Shown here piece by piece: positions 17,300-26,616 of a DNA stretch of 64,000 bases. The position numbers were made by a program, and so were the translations under genes. Below the pieces are notes generated by a model. It had not been told where the DNA came from and did not search any database. It saw nothing but the letters and a program-made list of their open reading frames with translations. Positions within the stretch are counted from its first letter, which is position 1, and the number at the start of each line of letters is the position of its first letter. This stretch comes from Acidobacteriota bacterium (GTDB lineage: Bacteria > Acidobacteriota > Terriglobia > Acidiferrales > UBA7541), in the NCBI GenBank assembly GCA_003225295.1, contig QHYZ01000049.1:62001-126000 (forward strand), given 5' to 3'.

Positions 17300-18957
17300 T
17301 CGACACCCGGGTCCTTGCAAACCACTGGTTCAGAAAACCTATCCGATTCCGTGACGAATATGCAGTCCATGCCCTGGGTCCAATTGTCCCCGCCCATGCT
17401 CTTATGCCCAAACACCCAGCCTGGCTGCCGACGATCTCGAGACCACGTAGGTACCTCCCGGCGCATGTAGAAATTCAGACCGTACTGATCACCGCGACTC
17501 AGCCTCCAGCTTGAGGTTCGACTGGGTGCAAAATCTGCCCAGTGGTTCCTGGCAGCTTGAACGCTGGAGCGAACTGAAAGACCTTGGATGTCGGGTTGTT
17601 TAAGAGCGCGGTGGATGGCGGTGATAGAGAAGAGCACGGCCACCAGCACCGTCAAGAAAGCAACTTGTGGACGGTTCGACAAGGCCAGAATGAGAGTGAA
17701 AAATCCGGCGAGTGCCGAGAGGGAGGCCCACAGCAGTGACGTCTGCTGTAAAAGAGGTCCACTGTCGGCGGGACCTAGCAGCTGGACATACCACCGCGCC
17801 CCAGCAGGAACCATAAGCAACATGGCCAGGAATATGGCGGCCCAGCGGGCAGCAGCCAAAGATCGCTGAATTCCTAACGTGAGATTTCGGGCCACCAGAG
17901 CTGCCAACGCTGGCAACGTCGGGAGAGCATAACCGGGGAGTTTGGATCGCGAGAAGCTGAAGAATAGCAGTGGGAGAAGAACCCAGAAAGCGAAAAAAAA
18001 CGATTTTGATTGTGTACGCCGGCTCTCGGGGAAACTGTAAACCGCATCGCTAACCACACCCACAAGAAGCACACTCCAAGGAAAAATCGCGATCAGAATG
18101 ACAGGAAGGTAATACCAGAAAGGCTGGAGGTGTTGGAATTCGGGAGTGAGGTAGCGCTTGAAATTGTGGTCGATGATGAAGATACGGAAGAAATCGGGGT
18201 TGCGGCGGGCGCAGAGGATGTACCAAGGAAGAGAGGTGAGGCAGAAGGACACGAGAGCTGCGGGATGAAAAAGGCCCAGGGCGTCGCGCCAGCGCTTGGT
18301 AAGGAGCGCCCAGGAAAATATGGCACCGCCGGAGAGAATGACGGCCACCGGGCCTTTCGCAAGGACGGCCAGCCCAAGGGAAAAACCGAAAAGGACAAGG
18401 GCGACCCACGGCGTTTGTGGAATGACGGGAGAATTCTCGTTTCGCGTGAGGCCCAGTACGACGGCGGCGCAAACCATGGCCATCGTGAGCATGCCGCTGA
18501 AAGGCATATCCGTGGCGGCGGCGTGCGAGAAGCCGATCATTCCGACGGTGGTCGGAAGCAGAAGAAGCAGCCAGCGAGCGGTTTCCGCGCCGTACAGACG
18601 AAAGGCCACCCACGCTAGCCCCAGGGTGGAAAGTAGCGCAGAGATCGCGCTGGGCAAACGCGCCGAGGCTTCGCTCACGCCGAAGAGCTTGAAGCAAAGC
18701 GCGGCGCCCCAGTAGTAGAGAACCGGCTTTTCGAACCAGGGCTTTCCGTAGAGGCGCGGCGTGACCCAGTCGCCGGTCTCCGCCATGTCGCGCGCGATCC
18801 AGGCGTAGCGCGGCTCGTCAGGTCCGACGAAGCCGATCGCGCCGAGATGGCTGAAGTAGCAGACGTAGAGGGTCGCCGCGATGAGCATGGCCCAACCGAC
18901 TCTTCGGGCGGTGCTGGCGCGCGGGTTCTTGGCCATGGAAGCAGTTGTTTCGGTCAC
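17296..18957 (-). CDS. GT39/ArnT-like membrane glycosyltransferase
   Basis: A 553-residue polytopic protein of the dolichyl-phosphate-mannose / ArnT family, which transfers a sugar from a polyprenyl-phosphate carrier to lipid A, protein or another acceptor on the periplasmic face. The first periplasmic loop has the catalytic acidic motif GPDEPRYAWIARDM followed by YGKPWFEKPVLYYW (about residues 37-70). About ten membrane helices and a soluble C-terminus follow. The start is GTG 18957 or ATG 18936. It lies divergently next to lpxL/lpxD-type genes, which is suggestive of lipid A modification. Confidence 0.9.
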   Translation of the reverse strand: MTETTASMAKNPRASTARRVGWAMLIAATLYVCYFSHLGAIGFVGPDEPRYAWIARDMAETGDWVTPRLYGKPWFEKPVLYYWGAALCFKLFGVSEASARLPSAISALLSTLGLAWVAFRLYGAETARWLLLLLPTTVGMIGFSHAAATDMPFSGMLTMAMVCAAVVLGLTRNENSPVIPQTPWVALVLFGFSLGLAVLAKGPVAVILSGGAIFSWALLTKRWRDALGLFHPAALVSFCLTSLPWYILCARRNPDFFRIFIIDHNFKRYLTPEFQHLQPFWYYLPVILIAIFPWSVLLVGVVSDAVYSFPESRRTQSKSFFFAFWVLLPLLFFSFSRSKLPGYALPTLPALAALVARNLTLGIQRSLAAARWAAIFLAMLLMVPAGARWYVQLLGPADSGPLLQQTSLLWASLSALAGFFTLILALSNRPQVAFLTVLVAVLFSITAIHRALKQPDIQGLSVRSSVQAARNHWADFAPSRTSSWRLSRGDQYGLNFYMRREVPTWSRDRRQPGWVFGHKSMGGDNWTQGMDCIFVTESDRFSEPVVCKDPGVD

Positions 18958-19048
18958 GGAAAAGTGAGTCTAACATCGAAGCACTATCTTCTAGCCACAG
19001 ACCTCTTGCATACTGTCGCTCGGCGAGAAAAAGCGCGACCTTGGATAA

Positions 19049-19960
19049 GTGATGAAAGAATGGATCGAATACGCAGCGGTGTGGGTCATCCTGAAAGGGC
19101 TGGGTGTGTTGCCGCGTTCCCTGGCACGGAGTCTTGCCGCAGGAGTGGTGCACCTTTTCTATGCGCTGCTGCCCGAATTGAGGAAAACCGCGGAAGTGAA
19201 TTTGCGCATTGCTTTTCCGGAGTGGAGCGGCGCGCAGCGCAAGGCCGTCGTGCGTGGAATGCTGCGGAATTTGGGTTGGATGGCGGCGGAGCTCGCCCGG
19301 TTTCCGAAATATTCAAAAGAGAATATCGAGCAGATTGTCATGCTCGACGGACATGAAAACTTCCTGGAAGGGCAGCGGCGCGGCAAAGGCGTGCTCTATC
19401 TGACGGGGCACATCGGCGCGTGGGAGCTTTCTTCTTTTGCACACGCGCTCTACGGATTTCCGCTGCACTACATGGCGCGGCGAATCGACAACCAGAGGAT
19501 CGATGCACTGGTAAATGGTTACCGGTGTTTGTCGGGGAATCGCCCGATTTTCAAGAACGAATCGGCGCGCGTGATGCTGAAGATATTGAAAGAAGCCGGA
19601 ACCGTGGGGATTCTGGCGGATCAAAACACCATGCCGGAGGAAGCGATGTTTGTGGATTTCTTTGGAAAGAAGGCCGGAACCACCACGGGGATTGCACGCG
19701 TGGCGTTGCATACCGGCGCGGCGGTCGTGCCGGGATATGCCATTTGGGATGAGCGCAGCCAAAAATACCGGTTGCGTTTCGAGCCGCCGGTGGAGTTGAT
19801 TCGCACAGGTGACGCCGAGCGGGACGTCTTGGAGAATACGCAAAGATTTACAAGCGTGATCGAAGAAATTGTCCGGAAGTATCCGGAGCAATGGATCTGG
19901 GTGCACGGGCGGTGGAACACCAGGCCGAAGGGCGAGCCATCGTTGTACGATTTCCACTGA
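19049..19960 (+). CDS. lipid A biosynthesis lauroyl/myristoyl acyltransferase (LpxL/HtrB family)
   Basis: A 303-residue inner-membrane acyltransferase that adds a secondary acyl chain to lipid A or a related glycolipid. The catalytic H-x4-E pair is in GHIGAWE (H121, E126), and the substrate region [18 protein letters not shown] is typical. GTG 19049 and ATG 19052 are adjacent possible starts. It is directly followed by lpxD, consistent with a lipid A operon. Confidence 0.93.
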   Translation: MMKEWIEYAAVWVILKGLGVLPRSLARSLAAGVVHLFYALLPELRKTAEVNLRIAFPEWSGAQRKAVVRGMLRNLGWMAAELARFPKYSKENIEQIVMLDGHENFLEGQRRGKGVLYLTGHIGAWELSSFAHALYGFPLHYMARRIDNQRIDALVNGYRCLSGNRPIFKNESARVMLKILKEAGTVGILADQNTMPEEAMFVDFFGKKAGTTTGIARVALHTGAAVVPGYAIWDERSQKYRLRFEPPVELIRTGDAERDVLENTQRFTSVIEEIVRKYPEQWIWVHGRWNTRPKGEPSLYDFH

Positions 19961-19968
19961 GGTTGACA

Positions 19969-20988
19969 ATGAGACGAACTGCACGGGAACTGGCTGTAGC
20001 CGTTAGCGCAACGCTGGAAGGCGACGCCGAGGTCGAAATTGGCGGAGTTGCCGCGCCGGAGCGCGCGGGAACGCGGGACTTGATCTATGTGGAATCTGCG
20101 AAGCATGCGCAACGGGCCGCGGCTTCGGCTTCGATCATTGCCATTGCGGCTGAAGGAATAGCGCTGCCGGGCAAAACGGTATTGCGCAGCGCGCAACCCA
20201 AGATGGCGTTCGCGCGGGCCGCCGAGCTGCTGCTCGGGCGCACCCCGATTGCCTCGGGGATTCATCCGACGGCGATCATCGCGCCGCTCTCGCGCGTAGC
20301 GCCGGAAGTGAGTATCGGGCCGTATGCCGTGATTGGCGAAGATACACACGTCGGCACCGGCACGCAGATCGGCGCACACGCGGTGATCGGCGCGGGCTGC
20401 TGGATCGGTGAGAATTGCCGAATTCACGCGCGGGTCACGCTGTATGGAGGCGTACGGCTGGGGAGTCGCGTGGAGATTCATTCAGGCGCGGTGATTGGAG
20501 CGGAGGGTTTCGGTTACGCGTTTGGTGAGGGGAAGCACTGGAAGTTTCCCCAGGTGGGGATCGTGGAGATTGGCGATGACGTGGAGATCGGAGCGAACAC
20601 CACGATCGATCGCGGTTCGCTCGATGACACGCGCATCGCGGAAGGCGTGAAACTGGACAATCTGGTGCACGTGGGGCACAACTGTCAAATCGGGGCGCAT
20701 ACCGTGATTGCCGCCCAGGCAGGCTTGTCGGGGTCGTGCCTAGTTGGAAAGCGCGTGGTTGTGGGCGGGCAGGCCGGCTTTGGCGAGCGCTGCAAACTAG
20801 AGGACGGGTCGGTAATCGGCGGACAATCCGGGGTGCTGGGAGGAAAAACCGTTCGCAGTGGTCAGACAGTTTGGGGAACACCGGCTCGTTCACTGGCAAA
20901 ATTCAAAGAGCTGTTCGCATGGTATGGCCGGCTTCCGCAATTGGCCGCGCGCATCGAGGGGTTAGAGGAAAAGCTTGGCGGAAAATGA
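19969..20988 (+). CDS. lpxD: UDP-3-O-(3-hydroxyacyl)glucosamine N-acyltransferase
   Basis: Third enzyme of lipid A synthesis, adding an N-linked hydroxyacyl chain from acyl-ACP. The 339 residues comprise an N-terminal uridine-binding domain, a left-handed beta-helix of hexapeptide repeats (about 95-310) and a C-terminal helix. The catalytic His lies in [11 protein letters not shown] (H234/H237). The frame is open for 26 further codons upstream, but that part overlaps the acyltransferase gene; ATG 19969 with GAGG six bases ahead is the real start. Confidence 0.97.
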   Translation: MRRTARELAVAVSATLEGDAEVEIGGVAAPERAGTRDLIYVESAKHAQRAAASASIIAIAAEGIALPGKTVLRSAQPKMAFARAAELLLGRTPIASGIHPTAIIAPLSRVAPEVSIGPYAVIGEDTHVGTGTQIGAHAVIGAGCWIGENCRIHARVTLYGGVRLGSRVEIHSGAVIGAEGFGYAFGEGKHWKFPQVGIVEIGDDVEIGANTTIDRGSLDDTRIAEGVKLDNLVHVGHNCQIGAHTVIAAQAGLSGSCLVGKRVVVGGQAGFGERCKLEDGSVIGGQSGVLGGKTVRSGQTVWGTPARSLAKFKELFAWYGRLPQLAARIEGLEEKLGGK

Positions 20989-21661
20989 CAAAAAATCGCC
21001 CAGCCGGTGGCGCTTGATCGTTGTTGGCGGGCACACGCGCAGCATTGGCAAGACGCAACTGGTATGCGACGTTATCTCCGCGTTTCGTCCCGCGAACTGG
21101 ATCGCCGGGAAAATCACCCAGTATGGGCACGGCGTGTGCGCGCAGAACGGAGAGAATTGCGGTTGCGCGCCGGAGGAACACGTCTGCGCCATCCATTGGG
21201 AAACGCAAGCGGACACCGGAACGGACAGCGCCCGTTTTCTGGCCGCTGGGGCCCATCGTTCGTTCTGGCTACGGACGAAACAAGGATTTCTTGCCGAAGG
21301 CCTGCCGCTTCTGAGGGCCGCGCTCCAACAGACGATCGAAGCTGGTGCCACGGAACTTCGGCCGGTGATCGTAGAGAGCAATTCCTTGCTGCAATTCCTC
21401 AAACCCAGCTTGTATCTTGCTGTGGTCGATCCGGGGAAAGAAGATTTCAAGGATTCGGCTCGCATGGCACTGGACCGCGCGGATGCTCTAGTGCTCCGGG
21501 GATCGTCGCACAGTTTCCCATCGAGGGGACCAGCGTGGGTGAAGCTCCAATTGCTTCGAGCAAGACCATCGGTATCGCAAGGCGAGGGTGAGCCCCTGCC
21601 CGAGCCTCTCCGCTTGCTCGTTCAGCGAATGCTGGAGGGGCCCGCCAGTGTTTCGATTTGA
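20975..21661 (+). CDS. P-loop-like protein of unknown function
   Basis: A 228-residue protein overlapping lpxD by 14 bases. The N-terminus has a nucleotide-binding-like loop, [16 protein letters not shown], in which His replaces the usual first Gly/Ala of the Walker A motif; similar loops occur in MobB-like GTP-binding proteins. A cysteine cluster follows ([10 protein letters not shown] and VCAIH, residues about 54-72), then [18 protein letters not shown]-like strands. It may be a metal- or cofactor-linked NTPase. I cannot assign a pathway; the position between lpxD and shc suggests co-transcription with lpxD. Confidence 0.7.
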   Translation: MAENDKKSPSRWRLIVVGGHTRSIGKTQLVCDVISAFRPANWIAGKITQYGHGVCAQNGENCGCAPEEHVCAIHWETQADTGTDSARFLAAGAHRSFWLRTKQGFLAEGLPLLRAALQQTIEAGATELRPVIVESNSLLQFLKPSLYLAVVDPGKEDFKDSARMALDRADALVLRGSSHSFPSRGPAWVKLQLLRARPSVSQGEGEPLPEPLRLLVQRMLEGPASVSI

Positions 21662-21692
21662 CAACGCGGAATTTGGCTACCGCATCTTAGCG

Positions 21693-21722
21693 GTTGACCG
21701 TCAACGCGAAGGCGGCGATAAT
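21693..21722 (+). promoter_or_regulatory. promoter of the hopanoid operon with inverted repeat
   Basis: TTGACC (21694-21699), a 17-base spacer and GATAAT (21717-21722) form a strong sigma-70-like promoter about 140 bases before shc. GTTGACCGTCAAC (21693-21705), an inverted repeat with six-base arms, covers the -35 element and could be an operator. Confidence 0.65.
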
Positions 21723-21869
21723 TTAGTAGTACTCGTGTTACTCGAACCTTAACCGCCGTGCTGTTTTTGTGGGGAAGTGATACGCAGCAAGGCAGTTAAG
21801 CTCGTTCAGATGTTGGTTGTACCGAGCTGCTGGACACTCCAGCTTGAGTTCCGCTTGGGGGGAGCACTG

Positions 21870-23885
21870 ATGGCTTCATTCGCCCGGATGGGAGAAGAGA
21901 TTCCCGTTGCACCGGTACCTGTGCCTTCACAGGAGCAGGATTGGGCGAAGCGTCTGGAAAAGACCATCGAGCGCGGTGCGCATCACCTTCTTTCCATTCA
22001 GGCAGAGGAAGGATACTGGCAGGGCGAGCTCGAGGCGGACACCACCCTGGAATCCGATTACATCTATTACCTGCACGTTTTGGGAAAGGCCGATCCGCAG
22101 CGCATTGCCAAGCTCGCAAATTATGTGCGCCGCCGGCAGCTCGCCGATGGCGGCTGGTCCATCTATCCCGGTGGGCCTTCCGAGCTCAACGCTACCTGCA
22201 AAGCTTATTTTGCCCTGAAGCTGGCGGGCTGCTCCACCGAAGCGCGGCATATGGTTGAAGCGCGCGAGACGGTCCATCGTCTCGGCGGCCTGGAGCACAC
22301 CAATTCCTATGTGCGGTTTTACCTCGCGCTGATCGGCGCCGTGGGATGGGAATTGGTTCCATCCATTCCGCCGGAGCTGATGCTCCTTCCGAATTGGTGC
22401 TATTTCAATATTTACGAAATGTCTTCGTGGACGCGCGGCATCGTGATTCCCATGGCCGTGCTGTCCTCGCTGCGGCCCGATTGGCGTTTGCCCGAGCGCG
22501 CGCGTGTCGATGAATTGTTCCAGGACCCCACACGAAAGACCGCGGCGTTTGACTGGAGCAAGCAACTTATCTCCTGGAAAAACGTTTTCCTGGCGCTCGA
22601 TCGCGGTCTAAAGCTTTACGAGAAATCGCCCTGGAAGCCGCTGCGCCAGCGCGCATTACGCGAAGCGAAGTCCTGGATGCTGAACCACATCGAGCGTACC
22701 GAAGGACTGGCCGCCATCTACCCGGCAATGATGAATTCGATTTTCGCGTTGATGGCCTTAGGACACGGCCCGGACGATCCGCTGACCTGGAGGGAAATCA
22801 AGGAGTTTTCGCGATTTGAAGTCGAAGAGGGCGACACCATCCGCATGCAGCCGTGCGTTTCGCCGGTCTGGGATACCTGCATCGCCATGGTCGCTCTGGA
22901 AGAAGCCGGCTTGCCGGCGGATCATGCTTCACTGGTGAAGGCGGCGGAATGGATGCTCTCGAAGCAAGTGCTCGGGCCGGGCGATTGGCAAGTGAAAAAC
23001 AAAGACGCCGAACCGGGCGGCTGGGCCTTCGAATTTCGCAACGATTTTTATCCGGACGTCGACGACACCGCGTTTGTGCTCATGGCGCTCCAGCGCGTGA
23101 AGTACCCCGATCCCCAGCGCATGGAAGGCGCCATACGCCGCGGAATTCAGTGGCTGCTCAGCATGCAGAACCGTGACGGTGGCTGGGGTGCGTTTGACCG
23201 TGACAACGACCAAAACTTCCTCTGCAACATTCCTTTTGCTGATCACAACGCGATGATCGATCCTTCCACCGCCGATGTCACCGCGCGCGTTGTTGAGTGC
23301 CTCGGCAGGTTTGGCTGGCCCGCGGAACATCCCGTCATTCAGCGCGCCGTGAAATTCCTGCGGAAGGATCAATGCGATGATGGTTCCTGGTTCGGCCGCT
23401 GGGGCGTCAACTACGTTTATGGAACCAGCGGCGTTTTGCGCGCCTTGGAAACCGTTTCGCTGACCGCGCGCGATTACTGCCAGCGCGCCGTGATGTGGCT
23501 TCGCACGGTACAGAAGGCCGACGGCAGCTTCGGTGAGTCACTGCGAAGCTATGAGATGCCGTCCACAAAAGGGCAGGGACCGAGCACGCCTTCGCAGACG
23601 GCCTGGGGTTTGATCGGGTTGCTGGCGGGTGCGGATCTCCACGAACCGGCCATCGTCAAAGCGGTTTCCTACCTTGTGCACCAGCAGAAGGAAGATGGCT
23701 CCTGGAGCGAGCCGGATTTCACCGGCACGGGTTTTCCGGGCGTGTTTTACCTGAAATACCACCTCTACCGGAATTCCTTTCCGGTCTACGCGCTGGCACG
23801 CTACTCCAACCAATCGCGCGGGGCGGATGAGTACCTGGCGCTGAAGTTCCAGCCTAGCCAATTCCGGCTGCGCAGCGGGTTTTAG
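21870..23885 (+). CDS. shc: squalene-hopene cyclase
   Basis: Cyclises squalene to hopene/hopanol in the membrane. From ATG 21870 (GGGGGGAG just upstream) the product is 671 residues, the normal size; the open frame extends 31 codons further without family similarity. The catalytic acid motif is DVDDTA (D396-A401). Several QW repeats are visible, e.g. DGGWGAF, DGSWFGRWG and EDGSWSE. It is the first gene of an operon that runs to hpnE with mostly overlapping genes. Confidence 0.98.
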   Translation: MASFARMGEEIPVAPVPVPSQEQDWAKRLEKTIERGAHHLLSIQAEEGYWQGELEADTTLESDYIYYLHVLGKADPQRIAKLANYVRRRQLADGGWSIYPGGPSELNATCKAYFALKLAGCSTEARHMVEARETVHRLGGLEHTNSYVRFYLALIGAVGWELVPSIPPELMLLPNWCYFNIYEMSSWTRGIVIPMAVLSSLRPDWRLPERARVDELFQDPTRKTAAFDWSKQLISWKNVFLALDRGLKLYEKSPWKPLRQRALREAKSWMLNHIERTEGLAAIYPAMMNSIFALMALGHGPDDPLTWREIKEFSRFEVEEGDTIRMQPCVSPVWDTCIAMVALEEAGLPADHASLVKAAEWMLSKQVLGPGDWQVKNKDAEPGGWAFEFRNDFYPDVDDTAFVLMALQRVKYPDPQRMEGAIRRGIQWLLSMQNRDGGWGAFDRDNDQNFLCNIPFADHNAMIDPSTADVTARVVECLGRFGWPAEHPVIQRAVKFLRKDQCDDGSWFGRWGVNYVYGTSGVLRALETVSLTARDYCQRAVMWLRTVQKADGSFGESLRSYEMPSTKGQGPSTPSQTAWGLIGLLAGADLHEPAIVKAVSYLVHQQKEDGSWSEPDFTGTGFPGVFYLKYHLYRNSFPVYALARYSNQSRGADEYLALKFQPSQFRLRSGF

Positions 23886-23890
23886 AGCGC

Positions 23891-24697
23891 ATGATGCGCT
23901 TTCCCCTGCGGCTTACTGTGGACCTCGCCCTGGCCCGGCTCGCGCAGACGTCCGGCGAGAATGCGGCAAGTGCTTCCGTACTTTTGCTCGCTCCCATGGA
24001 GCCAGCAAGTCCGTCCGGTCTCGATTCCAGTGCTCATCATCCCATGGCGCCAAGAGCTGGAACCGAATTACTGGCTCGTGTGCGGAATGCCCCCGCTCCC
24101 GTCGTGTGGATCGGGGGAAGCGAACCTCTTCTCCATCCGGAGATGGGACAGTTGACGCGCTGCATTGCCGGGATTGGCCGTGATGTTTTTCTGGAAACCG
24201 ACGGCGCTCTTCTTCAGCGGCGCATTCACGAATTCCGTCCCGTCTCGCGGTTGTTTCTCACCATCCAATGGAACGGGCTCGAACGCTCGCACGACGCTAG
24301 GGCGGGGCGGGCGGGCGCGTTCCAGGCGGCGCTAGAAGGAATGCGCGTTGCGAGGCTCTCCGGTTTCTTGATCTGCGTGCATGCGCGCGTTCACGCGGAG
24401 ACGGAACTGGGAGAGATGGCCGAGTCAATCCACTTTGCGCGCTCGCTCGATGTGGATGGCATTGTGATTTCGACCGCGAACCGGAGATCGAACTCCGCGA
24501 ATCCGGAAGCGGCGGACTTGCAGCAGAAAATCGTGGAAGCGCGAAAGCTGATCGGGAGCAAGTGGTGGGAATCCTTTTCGCGGCTTGTTGAGCCCTTAGT
24601 GAGCGGCCAACGGAACACCACGCCAGGTGCCGAAGCGGTCGGCGTCCGTCCCGAACGCGAATCCCACGCCAACCAAGAGAGCGTAAGGGTCGCATGA
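23891..24697 (+). CDS. HpnH-like protein lacking the radical-SAM cysteines
   Basis: Position between shc and hpnA is where HpnH, the radical SAM adenosylhopane synthase, is often found. The sequence matches that family in several places: the N-terminal MRFPLRLTVDLA, IGGSEPLLHPEM (the GGEP-like SAM-binding strand), VFLETDGALLQ and LDVDGIVIST. However, the CxxxCxxC motif that binds the [4Fe-4S] cluster is absent; where it belongs (residues about 30-55) the protein has a Pro/Ser-rich segment with no Cys. The C-terminal part of HpnH is also shortened (268 against about 330 residues). It is probably a catalytically dead or repurposed paralogue. It overlaps hpnA by four bases. Confidence 0.75.
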   Translation: MMRFPLRLTVDLALARLAQTSGENAASASVLLLAPMEPASPSGLDSSAHHPMAPRAGTELLARVRNAPAPVVWIGGSEPLLHPEMGQLTRCIAGIGRDVFLETDGALLQRRIHEFRPVSRLFLTIQWNGLERSHDARAGRAGAFQAALEGMRVARLSGFLICVHARVHAETELGEMAESIHFARSLDVDGIVISTANRRSNSANPEAADLQQKIVEARKLIGSKWWESFSRLVEPLVSGQRNTTPGAEAVGVRPERESHANQESVRVA

Positions 24698-25722
24698 CCA
24701 CGCTGGTTACCGGCGCGGCGGGCTTTGTTGGCAGCCACGTGACACGGCAATTGGTGGCTCGCGGTGACGAAGTGCGCGTGCTGCTCCGTGCGTCGAGCAC
24801 CAACCGCGCAATTGCGGATTTGTCGCTTGAATATGTGACCGGGGACTTGCGCGAACCTGCCTCGCTCGATCGCGCGATGAAGGGCGTCAAGCGCGTCTTT
24901 CACGTTGCGGCGGATTATCGATTGTGGGCTAGGAGTTCTCAGGAGATTTACGATTCGAACGTTGGCGGCACAAGAAACCTTCTGAGCGCGGCGAAGCGCG
25001 CTGGCGTCGAACAGTTGGTCTACACCAGCACGGTGGCAACCGTTGCCGTCGACCGGCCGCGGTATCCCAATGAATTCACCGACGCCAAGCTGGAAGAAAT
25101 GGTGGGCCACTACAAGCGCTCGAAGTGGATGGCGGAAAGGGAAGCGCTGGAAGCCGCGAAAAACGGATTGCCGGTCATTGTGGCCATGCCGACGACGCCG
25201 GTAGGGCCGGGCGACTGGAAGCCGACACCCACCGGAAAGATCATTCTGGATTTTTTGAATGGCAAGATGCCCGGCTATGTGGAGACTGGCTTGAATTTTG
25301 TTGGCGTGGAAGAATGCGCGGCAGGACACCTGCGGGTCGGCGAAAAAGGCAAAGTTGGCGAGCGCTACCTGCTCGGTGGTGAAAACCTCACGCTCAAGCA
25401 AATGCTGGACACCCTCGCGAAGATATCGGGTCTCGACGCGCCGCGGTTGAAAATTCCACATGGACTCGCGCTGGGTGTAGCCTATGCCAATACCGCGTTT
25501 GCGCGGCTGGTCGGGCGCGAGCCGAGCATTCCGGTCGAGGGCGTGAAGATCGCCCGGCACAAAATGTTTGTGGATTGCTCGCGCGCCAAGCGTGAACTTG
25601 GATTTCAAGCGGCACCGGTGGCTGCAGCGCTGGAACGCGCGGTGCGCTGGTACGAAGCGAACGGCTACATCGCCAAGAGCCGCGCCAAGCGCATGGCTCA
25701 CGCCGCCGTTAGGGTTTTGTAG
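24694..25722 (+). CDS. hpnA: hopanoid-associated NAD-dependent epimerase/dehydratase HpnA
   Basis: A 342-residue extended short-chain dehydrogenase. The N-terminal Rossmann motif is TGAAGFVGS (residues 6-14), and the catalytic YxxxK is in HYKRSK (near 138-143). HpnA-type proteins are found in hopanoid clusters and are presumed to modify the side-chain sugar, though the exact reaction is not settled. Its ATG overlaps the preceding stop (ATGA). The 97-base gap to hpnG after it is the largest in the front half of the operon. Confidence 0.92.
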   Translation: MTTLVTGAAGFVGSHVTRQLVARGDEVRVLLRASSTNRAIADLSLEYVTGDLREPASLDRAMKGVKRVFHVAADYRLWARSSQEIYDSNVGGTRNLLSAAKRAGVEQLVYTSTVATVAVDRPRYPNEFTDAKLEEMVGHYKRSKWMAEREALEAAKNGLPVIVAMPTTPVGPGDWKPTPTGKIILDFLNGKMPGYVETGLNFVGVEECAAGHLRVGEKGKVGERYLLGGENLTLKQMLDTLAKISGLDAPRLKIPHGLALGVAYANTAFARLVGREPSIPVEGVKIARHKMFVDCSRAKRELGFQAAPVAAALERAVRWYEANGYIAKSRAKRMAHAAVRVL

Positions 25723-25818
25723 CGACCGGGCCAGACTTGTGCCGAGCGTAGCCGAGGGAGACCGGTGCCTTTGTTCTTGTAGCCCGGGACTTTAACCCGA
25801 CATCTTAAGCCGATAGAT

Positions 25819-26616
25819 ATGCGCATCCTGGTCACTTTCGCCGTCGCAGCCGAGTTCGCCCCTTGGCGCAAAAGGCACGATTTTTCGCTGGTTCAACTCG
25901 CCGATCTCAGGACCTATCAAGCCGAGATCACGGGGGCCAGCGTTGTGGTCCTGTTGACTGGTATGGGCGGCGCGCGCGCCGGATCCGCGACGCGCGGCAT
26001 CCAAACGGCTGCAACTGAGTCCGGGCGATTCTTCGAGGTATGCGTTTCGACTGGTTTGGCCGGGGGGCTGCAACCTGAGATCAGAGCCGGTGAAATTGTT
26101 GTAGCCAGCGAACTGCGAACTCGCGCCGTTTCCGCCGACCTTCCTAAGGGCGGAATTTCCTGCGACCGGGAGTTGATGGCTTTGGCAAAGAAGTGCGGGG
26201 CGCGAGGAGTAAGGGCCTTCTATGAGGAAGATCACATCGTGATCACTGCCGCGGAGAAATTAAGATTAAGCTCTTCGGCCGACGTGGTCGATATGGAAAG
26301 TTTCGAGGTGATCAGCGAGTGTCTTGTCTGGGGTACGCGTGGGGTGGCGGTACGCGCGATTAGCGACACTTCAGAAGACGATTTGCCACTCGATCTGAAT
26401 CTAGCAGTCACCAGGGCGGGCGACATCAGCTTGAAACGCATGCTCGGGCAAGTGTTGAGGCAGCCAAAGAGCGTTCCCGGGCTCCTGCGCTTCGGCAGGC
26501 AGAGCCACCAGGCGGCCGAGTCGCTGGGAGACTTTCTTGACAGTTTCATCCCCGAGTTGGCTGCTCGGAGTGAAGCATTCTCGTTGCACAAGAGAGAGGT
26601 TGCCCAGGCAGGATGA
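25819..26616 (+). CDS. hpnG: adenosylhopane nucleosidase HpnG (phosphorylase family)
   Basis: A 265-residue nucleoside-phosphorylase-fold protein. The hopanoid-linked member HpnG removes adenine from adenosylhopane. Family patterns are LLTGMGGARAG (about 53-63), STGLAGGLQPEIRAGEIV (about 78-95) and the DMESFEV substrate motif (near 158), with RAISDTSEDDLPLD after it. It overlaps the next dehydrogenase gene by four bases. Its presence implies a canonical HpnH activity somewhere in the genome. Confidence 0.88.
   Translation: MRILVTFAVAAEFAPWRKRHDFSLVQLADLRTYQAEITGASVVVLLTGMGGARAGSATRGIQTAATESGRFFEVCVSTGLAGGLQPEIRAGEIVVASELRTRAVSADLPKGGISCDRELMALAKKCGARGVRAFYEEDHIVITAAEKLRLSSSADVVDMESFEVISECLVWGTRGVAVRAISDTSEDDLPLDLNLAVTRAGDISLKRMLGQVLRQPKSVPGLLRFGRQSHQAAESLGDFLDSFIPELAARSEAFSLHKREVAQAG

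Noticed and set aside
19891-19968. 26-codon N-terminal extension of lpxD
   Set aside because: It overlaps the acyltransferase gene, and ATG 19969 has a proper ribosome-binding site and starts the family's N-terminus.
24391-25701. 436-codon minus-strand frame
   Set aside because: It is antisense to hpnA and the HpnH-like gene, with no domain or ribosome-binding site.
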